This document shows positions 1 to 6,535 of a stretch of DNA of 10,898 nucleotides, one piece after another. Each line of letters begins with the position of its first letter. The stretch's first letter is position 1. The notes below the pieces were generated by a model. It saw nothing but the letters and a program-made list of their open reading frames with translations. It was not told the origin of the DNA and did no database searches. Both the position numbers and the translations under genes were made by a program. Source of the stretch: an uncultured Alphaproteobacteria bacterium (GTDB lineage: Bacteria > Pseudomonadota > Alphaproteobacteria > Rickettsiales > UBA1997); NCBI GenBank assembly GCA_903927415.1, contig CAIYMZ010000012.1, forward strand, positions 1 to 10,898, written 5' to 3'.

Positions 1-60
1 CGAAGCAATCCATGCGCTTCAACATTCTGGATTGCTTCGCTTCGCTCGCAATGACGAGCT
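1..60. repeat. Dispersed palindromic repeat remnant at the left edge
   Basis: Bases 1-11 (CGAAGCAATCC) are the exact reverse complement of 29-39 (GGATTGCTTCG), giving an 11-bp stem with a 17-nt loop. The right half continues with ATTGC at 31-35 facing GCAAT at 48-52, and GCTCG at 44-48 facing CGAGC at 55-59. Segments reading like ATTGCTTCG...CGCAATGACG are known to me as a recurrent intergenic repeat in rickettsia-like and other AT-rich bacterial genomes; membership of a family is inference from one copy. It lies just downstream of the ccoG stop, so it may also form the 3' end of that transcript, but no U-run follows. The element may extend beyond the window edge. Confidence 0.6.
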
Positions 61-74
61 GAAAACGGATCAAT

Positions 75-1466
75 CTACCTAGAAATAAAAACCGCTGAAA
101 CTTTTTTCGACTCCTTCTCGTCCGCAATCACAAACTCTACCAAGCTGCGCCCTTCCTCATTCTTTTCCACTAACTCCAGCGGCAAAATCGTAAAAATTTT
201 AAACGTTCCAACTGAATCAGGAGCAACTTCCAAATGCTGCGAATCGCCATTTTGTAATTTTAAAATCGCAGTTTCAGGCGAGGAAATTTTCAGCGAAAAA
301 ATTTTCGTCGCGTGGGTTTTATTCATTATTTTAAAAATGTAACCGTTGCGAATTCCGCCATCAGAAAGTTTGACGAAGATGGGGTTGCGATCAGGAATGA
401 CGCTGATTTCGAGAGTTGGCTTCAAGATTAAATTTCGGAGCATTAGGCCGGAAACTAAAATTAAAATTGTCGCGTAAAAAAAAGTTCGCGGCTTCAAAAT
501 CTTGAATTTTTTTTCGGGAATCGGGTTGGCGAGATGGCCGAGTGTGTCGTATCTGATTAATCCCTTCGGCAGTCCGATTTTTTTCATTACATTATCGCAG
601 GCGTCAATGCAAAGGCCGCAGGCAATGCATTCCATTTGTAAACCGTTGCGGATGTCGATGCCTGTAGGACAAACTACGACGCATTGTTTGCAATCGATGC
701 AATGTCCGCGATTTTCGAAACTCTCGCCTTGCCGCCATTTGCCTCGCTTCTCGCCGCGTTTTTCGTCGTAAGAAATTATCAAACTATTGCTGTCAAACAT
801 GGCGGATTGAAAGCGCGAATAGGGGCACATGTAGGTGCAGACATGCTCGCGGGCGAAGCCGGCCATGATGTAAGTTGAGGTGGCGATTCCTAAAATCCAG
901 CCCAAAGCAGTGACGGAAATTTCGCCGGCGAAAATATTTTTGGTGAAGGGGATGGCGTCGTGGAAGTAGCAGGTAAAGGCGTAGCCAGTGAGAATCGAAG
1001 TTATTATCCAACAAAAGTGGGTGAGAAATTTCCGCCAAAATTTTTCGAAATTTTTGCGGCGATCGAGCAAGATACGATCATTGCGGTCGCCCTGAAATAG
1101 GCGCTCGAAGCTGATAAAAATGTCAGTCCAGACGGTTTGAAAACAAGCGTAGCCACACCAAATTCGGCCGAAAAGTGAAGTGATAAAAAACAGTGCGACG
1201 GCAGCTATGATGAGGATTCCTGCGAGGTAATAAACTTCTTGCGGCCAAATTTCGATGGCAAAAAAATATGCTTTACTGCCCGGCAGATCAATCAGAATAG
1301 CCTGATCCGGAGCACTTCCAACTCGTTCCCAGCGAATGAATGGAAGGAAAAAATAAATGCTTAAAAAGATGCTGTTCAAAATACATTTTAATCTGCGGAA
1401 TCGACCTTTTACTGCCTGCGGATAAAGACGTTTTTTTGCTTCAAAAAATTGTCCGAAAAGATTCAT
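75..1466 (-). CDS. ccoG: CcoG-type polyferredoxin, cbb3 oxidase assembly
   Basis: 463 aa integral membrane iron-sulfur protein of the CcoG/FixG/RdxA family, known to act in copper handling during maturation of cbb3-type cytochrome c oxidase. Hydrophobic segments lie near residues 27-43, 78-97, 150-166, 186-203 and 327-344. The family block WCGYAC..TVWTD is at 103-115 and CTYMCPYSRFQ at 210-220. Two ferredoxin-like cysteine clusters are complete: C256, C259, C262, C266 (followed by Pro) and C280, C283, C286, C290. After the last membrane segment, about 115 residues form the Ig-like periplasmic tail usual for the family. Length is normal. One oddity is CFQ where I would expect CPQ in the first block (F109). 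The gene is divergent from rplU across 119 bp. No ccoNOPQ, ccoI, ccoS or ccoH is in the window. The start ATG lacks a clear Shine-Dalgarno, but the N-terminus aligns sensibly. Confidence 0.93.
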   Translation of the reverse strand: MNLFGQFFEAKKRLYPQAVKGRFRRLKCILNSIFLSIYFFLPFIRWERVGSAPDQAILIDLPGSKAYFFAIEIWPQEVYYLAGILIIAAVALFFITSLFGRIWCGYACFQTVWTDIFISFERLFQGDRNDRILLDRRKNFEKFWRKFLTHFCWIITSILTGYAFTCYFHDAIPFTKNIFAGEISVTALGWILGIATSTYIMAGFAREHVCTYMCPYSRFQSAMFDSNSLIISYDEKRGEKRGKWRQGESFENRGHCIDCKQCVVVCPTGIDIRNGLQMECIACGLCIDACDNVMKKIGLPKGLIRYDTLGHLANPIPEKKFKILKPRTFFYATILILVSGLMLRNLILKPTLEISVIPDRNPIFVKLSDGGIRNGYIFKIMNKTHATKIFSLKISSPETAILKLQNGDSQHLEVAPDSVGTFKIFTILPLELVEKNEEGRSLVEFVIADEKESKKVSAVFISR

Positions 1467-1487
1467 TTTTTTTATCAGAAAAATTAT

Positions 1488-1516
1488 TTGACAAAAAGAT
1501 CATCGTTAATAGGGTG
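1488..1516 (+). promoter_or_regulatory. Candidate promoter for rplU-rpmA-tRNA-Leu
   Basis: A perfect -35 hexamer TTGACA lies at 1488-1493. Sixteen bases later is TAGGGT (1510-1515), a weak -10 that keeps the first two and the last consensus bases. The location fits the divergent gap between ccoG and rplU and would leave a leader of about 65 nt. The -35 is convincing but the -10 is not, so the exact boundaries are uncertain. Confidence 0.4.
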
Positions 1517-1585
1517 CGCCACCTTTTTGAAATCTAGATGTTCTTTTTTTCTCAAGTCCCCATTTAGTTAACAAGTTTAAATCTT

Positions 1586-1900
1586 ATGTTTGCAATCATT
1601 GAAACTGGCGGAAAGCAATATCGTGTTGCGCCAAATGAAAAAATTATTGTCGAAAAACTTAGTGGTGACGCTGGTTCTAAGATAGTGATAGAAAAAGTTT
1701 TGCTGGTTAAATCTGAGCAAGGAGAAATTTCTTTTGGCGCCCCTCTAGTCAATGGTGCCAGAGTTGAAGCTGAAATCATCAAAACTTTTAAAGATGATAA
1801 AGTTATCATTTTTAAAAAAAGAAGAAGACAAAATTCTCGCAGAAAACAAGGGCATCGTCAGCAACAAACCTTGCTGAAAATTCTTTCAATCAAAGCGTAA
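1586..1900 (+). CDS. rplU: Large ribosomal subunit protein bL21
   Basis: 104 aa, the normal length for bL21, which binds 23S rRNA in the 50S subunit next to L20. It begins with the family hallmark FAIIETGGKQYRV (residues 2-14) and has the basic block FKKRRRQNSRRKQGHRQ (76-92) that contacts rRNA, followed by a short hydrophobic end. The start is fixed by the conserved N-terminus directly after Met. No good Shine-Dalgarno precedes it, unlike rpmA downstream. The rpmA gene follows after 15 bases in the classical rplU-rpmA pair, so the two are surely cotranscribed. Confidence 0.97.
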   Translation: MFAIIETGGKQYRVAPNEKIIVEKLSGDAGSKIVIEKVLLVKSEQGEISFGAPLVNGARVEAEIIKTFKDDKVIIFKKRRRQNSRRKQGHRQQQTLLKILSIKA

Positions 1901-1915
1901 TTATCAGGAGAAACC

Positions 1916-2176
1916 ATGGCATCGAAGAAAGCGGGCGGCAGTTCAAGAAATGGTCGCGATTCAGCGGGCAGAAGACTCGGAGTGAAAAAATACGGTGGTC
2001 AAGCTGTTGAAGCTGGAAATATTATCGTTCGTCAAAGGGGAACAAAATGGCATCCTGGTAAAAATGTTGGCCTCGGAAAAGATCACACAGTTTTTGCAAA
2101 AATTGCTGGCATCGTGAAGTTCGTAAAATCAGCTCGCAACAACAGAATTTTTATTGACGTAGTAGCAGCAAGTTAG
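1916..2176 (+). CDS. rpmA: Large ribosomal subunit protein bL27
   Basis: 86 aa, standard length for bL27, whose N-terminal tail reaches the peptidyl transferase centre and helps to place tRNA. The N-terminus ASKKAGGSSRNGRDSAG (2-18) and the block RQRGTKWHPGKNVGLGKDH (39-57) are diagnostic. The tail starts with MASKKAGGS, so this is the common form without the cleaved extension found in Firmicutes. A strong Shine-Dalgarno, AGGAGA (1905-1910), lies 5 bases before ATG. The stop is 15 bases ahead of tRNA-Leu, which suggests that the tRNA is processed from the rplU-rpmA transcript. Confidence 0.98.
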   Translation: MASKKAGGSSRNGRDSAGRRLGVKKYGGQAVEAGNIIVRQRGTKWHPGKNVGLGKDHTVFAKIAGIVKFVKSARNNRIFIDVVAAS

Positions 2177-2191
2177 CTCTCGTCTCCTACC

Positions 2192-2276
2192 GCGGATATG
2201 GCGAAATTGGCAGACGCACTAGACTTAGGATCTAGCGCCGCAAGGCATGTGGGTTCAAGTCCCTCTATCCGCACCA
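2192..2276 (+). tRNA. tRNA-Leu, anticodon UAG
   Basis: 85 nt class II tRNA with encoded CCA. The acceptor stem GCGGATA (2192-2198) pairs fully with TATCCGC (2266-2272), discriminator A2273, CCA 2274-2276. The anticodon stem CTAGA (2219-2223) pairs with TCTAG (2231-2235) around loop CTTAGGA, with anticodon TAG at 2226-2228, reading CUN leucine codons. The long variable arm has the stem GCC/GGC with loop GCAA (2237-2246). The T loop is TTCAAGT (2254-2260). The T stem GTGGG/CCCTC shows one U-U opposition (2250 with 2264). The D arm keeps TGGCGAAATTGGCAGACGCA (2199-2218), typical of leucine tRNAs. It sits directly behind rpmA. Confidence 0.95.
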
Positions 2277-2303
2277 GGCTTCGCTCTTACGAGCTACGCC
2301 TGG
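2274..2303. repeat. Nested palindrome starting at the tRNA CCA end
   Basis: CCAGGC (2274-2279) pairs with GCCTGG (2298-2303). Inside, GCTC (2283-2286) pairs with GAGC (2291-2294) across loop TTAC. The outer arm begins with the tRNA's own CCA. No T-run follows, so this is not an obvious intrinsic terminator. It may be a small palindromic repeat inserted at the tRNA 3' end, or a processing signal. Confidence 0.55.
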
Positions 2304-2344
2304 CAAGCCAGCCATCTGTAAAAAACTTCTCATTTGGCTCACAC

Positions 2345-2523
2345 AATGCACTCGTCTACATTCTAAAATCTCTATCTCATCCCAATAAAACTTACATCGG
2401 TTGTACTTCCAATCTTAAGCAGCGTCTAGCTTCTCACAATTCTGAAAATTCAAAATACAAACCTCGGCAGTTGTACAAAATCTCACCCTGGGCACGCTTT
2501 TGCTAAAAAGACATTTTTACTGA
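2345..2523 (+). pseudogene. Decayed GIY-YIG endonuclease-like gene (UPF0213 type)
   Basis: Frame translation from about 2354 gives VYILKSL, then KTYIGCTSNLKQRLASHN (residues VYIL...YIG with the conserved Arg and HN). This is the N-terminal half of a small single-domain GIY-YIG protein of the YhbQ/UPF0213 group. No in-frame start codon lies between the tRNA end and this block. The frame reads on to KISPWARFC and stops at 2504-2506. In the next frame, from 2490, GHAFAKK (2490-2510) appears, which matches the usual C-terminal motif of this family as I know it (SG.AFAKK). About 25 codons that normally join the halves (the KALDFEKYLK-like helix) are missing. The gene is thus startless, internally deleted and frameshifted. 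After it, the second frame stays open to 2675 without recognisable homology, overlapping the tig start. Confidence 0.7.
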
Positions 2524-2542
2524 AACTTTTTCACCAAATCGA

Positions 2543-2571
2543 TTGCTATTTACTACCCTTACTTCTTAAAT
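2543..2571 (+). promoter_or_regulatory. Possible tig promoter
   Basis: TTGCTA (2543-2548) and TTAAAT (2566-2571) are separated by 17 bases, each matching four of six consensus positions. It lies 95 bases before the tig start. In AT-rich DNA such matches arise by chance, so this is only a candidate. Confidence 0.27.
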
Positions 2572-2665
2572 TCGCGCCTCATTTCTTCGCCGCATTCGCA
2601 GCAAAATCCAACTCACAAAGCCAATTCACAAATTCATACCAACCTTTACAGCTCAAGGCTCCGCA

Positions 2666-4009
2666 ATGGAAGTAAAAATAAAAAATACTTACGACAAAAA
2701 GTTAAAAAAAGATTACCAAATCACTGTTCCTAATCAAATGATTGAGGAGCGCATCAACGCTTACATCGCAAAAATTCGCGACAATTTTTCGCTCAAAGGA
2801 TTTCGCAAAGGACAAGTTCCGGTCGCGGTCATCAAAGAAAAATATGCCCATTCAATCATGGCTGACGAGTCGGACAAAATCATCAATGACAGCATCAAAA
2901 AAATCGTCACTGACAATAATTTTAAGCTCGCTCTTTCGCCGAAACTCGACGTTAAAATTTTTGAATTAGGCAAGGATATTGAGCTCACGGCCACGCTCGA
3001 GCTTTATCCGCAAATTCCTGAAATCGAGTTAAACAAAATTAAAATCACCAAAAGAGAAGCTGAAATCACAACCGCTGATCTCGACGAATCACTACAAAAA
3101 TTGCTCAAATTTTATCGCAAATGGAACGGCAAAGATGCCGCTTACAAAGCAAAAATCGGTGATTCCGTCAAGATTGATTACGTCGGAAAAATTGACAAAA
3201 AAGAATTTGAAGGCGGCGCGGCGAAGGGTTACCAACTCGAGCTTGGCAGCAAAAACTTCATCGATAATTTTGAAGAACAATTGGTCGGAAAAAAGGCCGG
3301 AGATGAGGTTCGTGTCAAAGTAAAATTTCCTAGCGAATATCAAAAAGCTGAATTTGCCGGCAAAGCTGCGGAATTCGATGTGAAAGTGAATGAAGTTTTA
3401 ACTGCAGAATTGCCGGAAATTTCTGACGAATTTATTAAAAATAATTTTGGCTTAGAAAGTAAGGCGAAGCTCGAAGAAGCAGTGAAGAAACAGATCGAGG
3501 ACAGTTACAAAAACATGTCGCGCAATCTTTTTAAAAAAGAACTTTTCGATTTCTTGAATAAAAAACACGATTTTGAATTGCCAATCGGATTAGTAGATGA
3601 ACAGCTTGCCAGTGTTTGGGCTGAAGTTGAAGAAGAGCTAAAAACCAATCCAAGCAAATTTAAAAACGACAAGGAAAAAGAAAGGGCCAAAGAAAAAAAA
3701 CGCGAATTAGCCGAGCGCATGATCCGCTGCGGCATGATCCTGTCTGACTTGGCGCAAAAAAATAAAATCGAAGTTACTAACGACGACATCAATCAAGAGT
3801 TCGGAAAAATCTTGCAGCGTTTTCCAAATCAAGAAAAAGCGGTGCTCGAATATTACCAAAAAAATTCTCACGCTGTGCAGCAACTCAAAGGCACAATCAT
3901 TGAGGAAAAGGCGATTGAACTCGTGCTGAATCAAGCTCCGCTCGAAAAGAAAAAAACTTCTTTGAAAGAGTTCGACAAAATTTGGCAGAAATTTAATGAG
4001 GCTGAGTAG
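2666..4009 (+). CDS. tig: Trigger factor, ribosome-bound chaperone
   Basis: 447 aa, usual length for trigger factor, which docks at the exit tunnel through L23 and shelters nascent chains. The N-terminal ribosome-binding domain holds the signature GFRKGQVP (45-52). An FKBP-like peptidyl-prolyl isomerase domain spans about 163-245 (IGDSVKIDYVGKIDKKEFEGG at its start, FAGKAAEFDVKVNEV at its end). The C-terminal alpha-helical chaperone domain (from about 250) is long and charged, with a lysine- and glutamate-rich stretch near 330-350. The start is supported by AAGG (2655-2658), about 7 bases before ATG, and by the fit of the first residues to the family. tig is preceded by a gene remnant and followed by a repeat-rich gap; the often neighbouring clpP, clpX and lon are not in the window. 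Confidence 0.97.
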   Translation: MEVKIKNTYDKKLKKDYQITVPNQMIEERINAYIAKIRDNFSLKGFRKGQVPVAVIKEKYAHSIMADESDKIINDSIKKIVTDNNFKLALSPKLDVKIFELGKDIELTATLELYPQIPEIELNKIKITKREAEITTADLDESLQKLLKFYRKWNGKDAAYKAKIGDSVKIDYVGKIDKKEFEGGAAKGYQLELGSKNFIDNFEEQLVGKKAGDEVRVKVKFPSEYQKAEFAGKAAEFDVKVNEVLTAELPEISDEFIKNNFGLESKAKLEEAVKKQIEDSYKNMSRNLFKKELFDFLNKKHDFELPIGLVDEQLASVWAEVEEELKTNPSKFKNDKEKERAKEKKRELAERMIRCGMILSDLAQKNKIEVTNDDINQEFGKILQRFPNQEKAVLEYYQKNSHAVQQLKGTIIEEKAIELVLNQAPLEKKKTSLKEFDKIWQKFNEAE

Positions 4010-4023
4010 TTTGCGCTTGAAGC

Positions 4024-4111
4024 AGGACGGAGTTTGTAACTCTGTCCTAACTTTCAGTTCCAGCTTGAAACAAGGAACTGAACGTGAAGGCGGGATTACA
4101 AATCCCGCCTT
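4024..4111. repeat. REP-like inverted pair of hairpins behind tig
   Basis: Three hairpins follow each other. AGGACGGAGTT (4024-4034), loop TGT, and AACTCTGTCCT (4038-4048) pair with one G-U. CAGTTCC (4055-4061) pairs with GGAACTG (4074-4080). AAGGCGGGATT (4087-4097), loop ACA, and AATCCCGCCTT (4101-4111) form a perfect 11-bp stem. The first and third are related: read on the opposite strand the third is A-GGCGGGATTTGTAATCCCGCC-T in layout, sharing the TTTGTAA centre with the first, so they are two copies in opposite orientation, as in BIME-like pairs. GCTTGAAGCAGGA (4015-4027) and GCTTGAAACAAGGA (4063-4076) also form an imperfect direct repeat ahead of each half. No RAYT transposase gene is in the window. 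Confidence 0.7.
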
Positions 4112-4113
4112 GC

Positions 4114-4142
4114 GTAAGGACAGGCTCAGCATGACATCGAGT
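4114..4142. repeat. Dispersed-repeat-like segment (GTCATGCTGAGCCTGTCC type)
   Basis: On the minus strand this stretch reads GTCATGCTGAGCCTGTCCTT, which resembles a short intergenic repeat I know from several unrelated bacterial genomes. Only one copy is present here, so membership is inference. The rest of the gap up to psd shows no gene. Confidence 0.4.
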
Positions 4143-4199
4143 TTATTAGTTCGGTTTCTTGAATCAGTTTGAGTATAAAAATTCCTAACTCCCAACCCC

Positions 4200-4227
4200 A
4201 TAATCCTCAATTTATAATCCTCAATTT
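4200..4227 (+). repeat. 14-bp perfect tandem duplication before psd
   Basis: ATAATCCTCAATTT occurs twice head to tail (4200-4213 and 4214-4227) and ends one base before the psd ATG at 4229. The second copy therefore occupies the position where a Shine-Dalgarno would be expected, and none is visible (TCCTC is anti-sense in polarity to AGGA). Confidence 0.85.
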
Positions 4228-4228
4228 T

Positions 4229-4903
4229 ATGAACGACTTCATCGGCGCCCTAAAACTAGTCACTTTTGCAATTCACAAAGAGGGATACAAATTCATCATA
4301 ATTTTTGCTTTGGTGACCGCGCTTCTGTCCCTACTAAGCAACTCTCTTGGCCTGATCGGTCTTGTTATCACCTTGTGGTGCATTTTCTTTTTTCGTGATC
4401 CTGAAAGAGTTATTCCCGTTGAAGAAAATGTAATAATTTCTCCAGCGGATGGTGTAGTAACCCGCGTGGAATACGGCGTCATAGCCCCGGATGATTTGGG
4501 ATACGGTGCTAAAAAATTTAACAAAATTAGTGTTTTTCTAAACGTGTTTAACGTTCACGTAAACCGCGTTCCACTTAGCGGAACAGTTACAAAAGTTAGC
4601 TACAAACCGGGAAAATTTTTGAGTGCCAACGCCGCTGAAGCGAGCGAAGAAAATGAAAGAAATTCTGTTGTCGTAAAAACTGCAAACGGCGTTGAAATTA
4701 TTTTTGTGCAAGTCGCAGGACTCGTCGCCCGCCGCATCATTTCTGATTTGAAAGAAGGCCAAGAAATTCACATCGGTGATCGTTACGGCATCATCCGCTT
4801 CGGCAGCCGCGCCGACATTTATCTGCCGGAAGACATCGCGATCAAGTCACTCGTTGGTCAAACGATGATTGGTGGTGAAACGATTATCGCGAAATTAAAC
4901 TAA
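4229..4903 (+). CDS. psd: Phosphatidylserine decarboxylase proenzyme
   Basis: 224 aa, of the short proenzyme class common in alphaproteobacteria. It converts phosphatidylserine to phosphatidylethanolamine at the inner membrane. A hydrophobic region at about 21-55 is the membrane anchor, followed by FFRDPER (53-59), SPADGVVTRV (71-80) with the catalytic-type Asp, and NVFNVHVNRVPLSG (105-118) with the conserved His. The self-cleavage site is FGSR (191-194): cleavage between G192 and S193 would yield the beta chain and the alpha chain, whose Ser becomes the pyruvoyl cofactor. The start at 4229 is chosen over an in-frame ATG at 4169, because the family begins with a sequence like MNDFIGALKL and the upstream 20 codons are derived from repeat DNA. 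No pssA adjoins it, although the two genes are often paired. pccB lies 95 bases downstream. Confidence 0.95.
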   Translation: MNDFIGALKLVTFAIHKEGYKFIIIFALVTALLSLLSNSLGLIGLVITLWCIFFFRDPERVIPVEENVIISPADGVVTRVEYGVIAPDDLGYGAKKFNKISVFLNVFNVHVNRVPLSGTVTKVSYKPGKFLSANAAEASEENERNSVVVKTANGVEIIFVQVAGLVARRIISDLKEGQEIHIGDRYGIIRFGSRADIYLPEDIAIKSLVGQTMIGGETIIAKLN

Positions 4904-4910
4904 AATTTAG

Positions 4911-4986
<76 letters not shown>

Positions 4987-4998
4987 ACCCTAAGAAGT

Positions 4999-6534
4999 AT
5001 GCGCTCCCCCAACATTGCCAAACTCGCCTCAAAACGTGAAGAAGCCCGCATCGGCGGCGGTCAAAAGCGAATCGACATCCAGCATTCCAAAGGAAAATTA
5101 ACCGCGCGCGAAAGAATTGAAGTTTTGCTCGATCCCGATTCTTTCGAAGAATATGGCCTTTACGTCGAGCATCGCTGCAGCGATTTCGACATGGATGACA
5201 AAAAACATCCGGGTGACGGAGTCGTTACGGGACAAGGCACCATCAATGGTCGTCTTGTTTTTGTTTACAGCCAAGATTTCACCGTGATGGGTGGATCGCT
5301 CGGCGAAGCTCACGCTAAAAAAATCTGCCAAGTTTTGGATCGCGCGGTGCAAGTTGGCGCGCCAGTCATCGGCATCAACGATTCCGGCGGAGCGCGAATT
5401 CAGGAAGGCGTAGACTCCCTCGGCGGCTACGGCGAAATTTTCCAACGCAACATTGATACTAGCGGCGTCGTTCCACAAATTTCTCTGATCATGGGGCCAT
5501 GCGCTGGCGGCGCGGTTTATTCGCCAGCTCTCACTGATTTCACAATCATGGTTGAAGGTTCGTCTTACATGTTCGTGACGGGTCCAGACGTGGTTAAAAC
5601 CGTCACTCACGAAACTGTAACCCAAGAAGATTTGGGTGGAGCATCAGTCCACGGAGCCAAGTCCGGCGTGGCTCATCTCACTTTCAAAAGCGACATTGAT
5701 GCGCTGCTGCAAACTCGTCGTCTCATCAATTTCCTCCCGCTTTCCAACCAAAAACCAGTTCCACAAATTCCAACTGATGACGAGGCCGATCGCGTCGACG
5801 TTTCGCTCAACACGCTCATTCCCGAAAATCCAAATCAGCCTTACGACATGTCAGAGCTGGTCGAAAAAATTTTAGACGAAGGAGATTTCTACGAAATTAA
5901 TCCGAACTACGCCAAAAATATCATGGTTGGCTTCGGGCGTTTGGAGGGCGAAACTATCGGCGTTGTGGCCAATCAGCCAATGCATTTGGCGGGATGTCTA
6001 GACATCAAAGCCAGCGAAAAAGCGGCGCGATTTATTCGCTTCTGCGACGCCTTCAACATTCCACTTTTAACTTTCGTTGACGTGCCGGGATTCTTACCGG
6101 GCACGGATCAAGAGCATGCCGGAATTATTCGCCACGGCGCAAAATTGCTTTACGCTTACGGCGAAGCGACAGTTCCAAAAATCACCGTCGTCACCCGCAA
6201 AGCCTACGGCGGCGCTTACATCGTGATGAATTCTAAACATTTACGCGGCGACGTAAATTACGCTTGGGCAAATGCTGAGATTGCAGTAATGGGGCCGGAA
6301 GGTGCGGTTGAAATCATCTTCCGCGAAGATGCAAAAAATCCTGAATCAAAAGCCAAGCGCGTCGCCGAATATCGCGAAAAATTCGCCTCACCTTTCGTGG
6401 CGGCATCTCGTGGCTTCATCGACGAAGTCATCCGCCCACAAAACACCCGCAAAAGAATTTGCGCCAGCTTGCAAATTTTGAAAAATAAAAAAGTGCAAAA
6501 ACCTTGGAAGAAGCACGATAATCTGCCGCTCTAG
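4999..6534 (+). CDS. pccB: Propionyl-CoA carboxylase beta (carboxyltransferase) subunit
   Basis: 511 aa, full length for the acyl-CoA carboxyltransferase family; the closest fit is PccB. With the biotin-carrying alpha subunit it would turn propionyl-CoA into methylmalonyl-CoA. Two crotonase-like halves are visible. The N-terminal half includes KGKLTARERIEVLLD (31-45), GINDSGGARIQEG (125-137) and the oxyanion loop GPCAGGAVYSPALTDF (166-181). The C-terminal half includes FVDVPGFLPGTDQEHAGIIRHGAK (from 359) and the second loop RKAYGGAYIVM (400-410), then MGPEGAVEI (431-439). Substrate choice between propionyl-, acetyl- and methylcrotonyl-CoA cannot be proved from the sequence, but the overall pattern is PCC-like. 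No pccA, mutase or biotin ligase gene is in the window. The start is preceded by weak AAGAAG. The stop is one base from the recG stop on the other strand, with no terminator between them. Confidence 0.93.
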   Translation: MRSPNIAKLASKREEARIGGGQKRIDIQHSKGKLTARERIEVLLDPDSFEEYGLYVEHRCSDFDMDDKKHPGDGVVTGQGTINGRLVFVYSQDFTVMGGSLGEAHAKKICQVLDRAVQVGAPVIGINDSGGARIQEGVDSLGGYGEIFQRNIDTSGVVPQISLIMGPCAGGAVYSPALTDFTIMVEGSSYMFVTGPDVVKTVTHETVTQEDLGGASVHGAKSGVAHLTFKSDIDALLQTRRLINFLPLSNQKPVPQIPTDDEADRVDVSLNTLIPENPNQPYDMSELVEKILDEGDFYEINPNYAKNIMVGFGRLEGETIGVVANQPMHLAGCLDIKASEKAARFIRFCDAFNIPLLTFVDVPGFLPGTDQEHAGIIRHGAKLLYAYGEATVPKITVVTRKAYGGAYIVMNSKHLRGDVNYAWANAEIAVMGPEGAVEIIFREDAKNPESKAKRVAEYREKFASPFVAASRGFIDEVIRPQNTRKRICASLQILKNKKVQKPWKKHDNLPL

Positions 6535-6535
6535 C

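Noticed and set aside
1488..1503. FNR-like box between ccoG and rplU
   Set aside because: TTGAC-N5-GATCA is only a loose match to TTGAT-N4-ATCAA, and the same bases fit a -35 hexamer.
2198..2506. 102-codon open frame starting with ATG inside tRNA-Leu
   Set aside because: The first 26 codons are the tRNA itself. Only the GIY-YIG part has protein meaning, so it is annotated as a pseudogene instead.
4087..4111. Intrinsic terminator for tig
   Set aside because: A perfect GC stem is present but no T-run follows, and a related hairpin stands inverted nearby, which fits a repeat pair better.
3707..4210. 167-codon minus-strand frame over the end of tig
   Set aside because: Shadow of tig and of the REP-like hairpins; no recognisable domain.
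4169..4228. Earlier in-frame ATG for psd
   Set aside because: The added 20 residues come from repeated DNA (the 14-bp tandem) and do not resemble Psd N-termini.
5098..5625. 175-codon minus-strand frame within pccB
   Set aside because: Opposite-strand shadow of a well-conserved coding region with strong codon structure.
6535..6535. Bidirectional terminator between pccB and recG
   Set aside because: The stops are one base apart and no hairpin with a T-run is seen at the junction.
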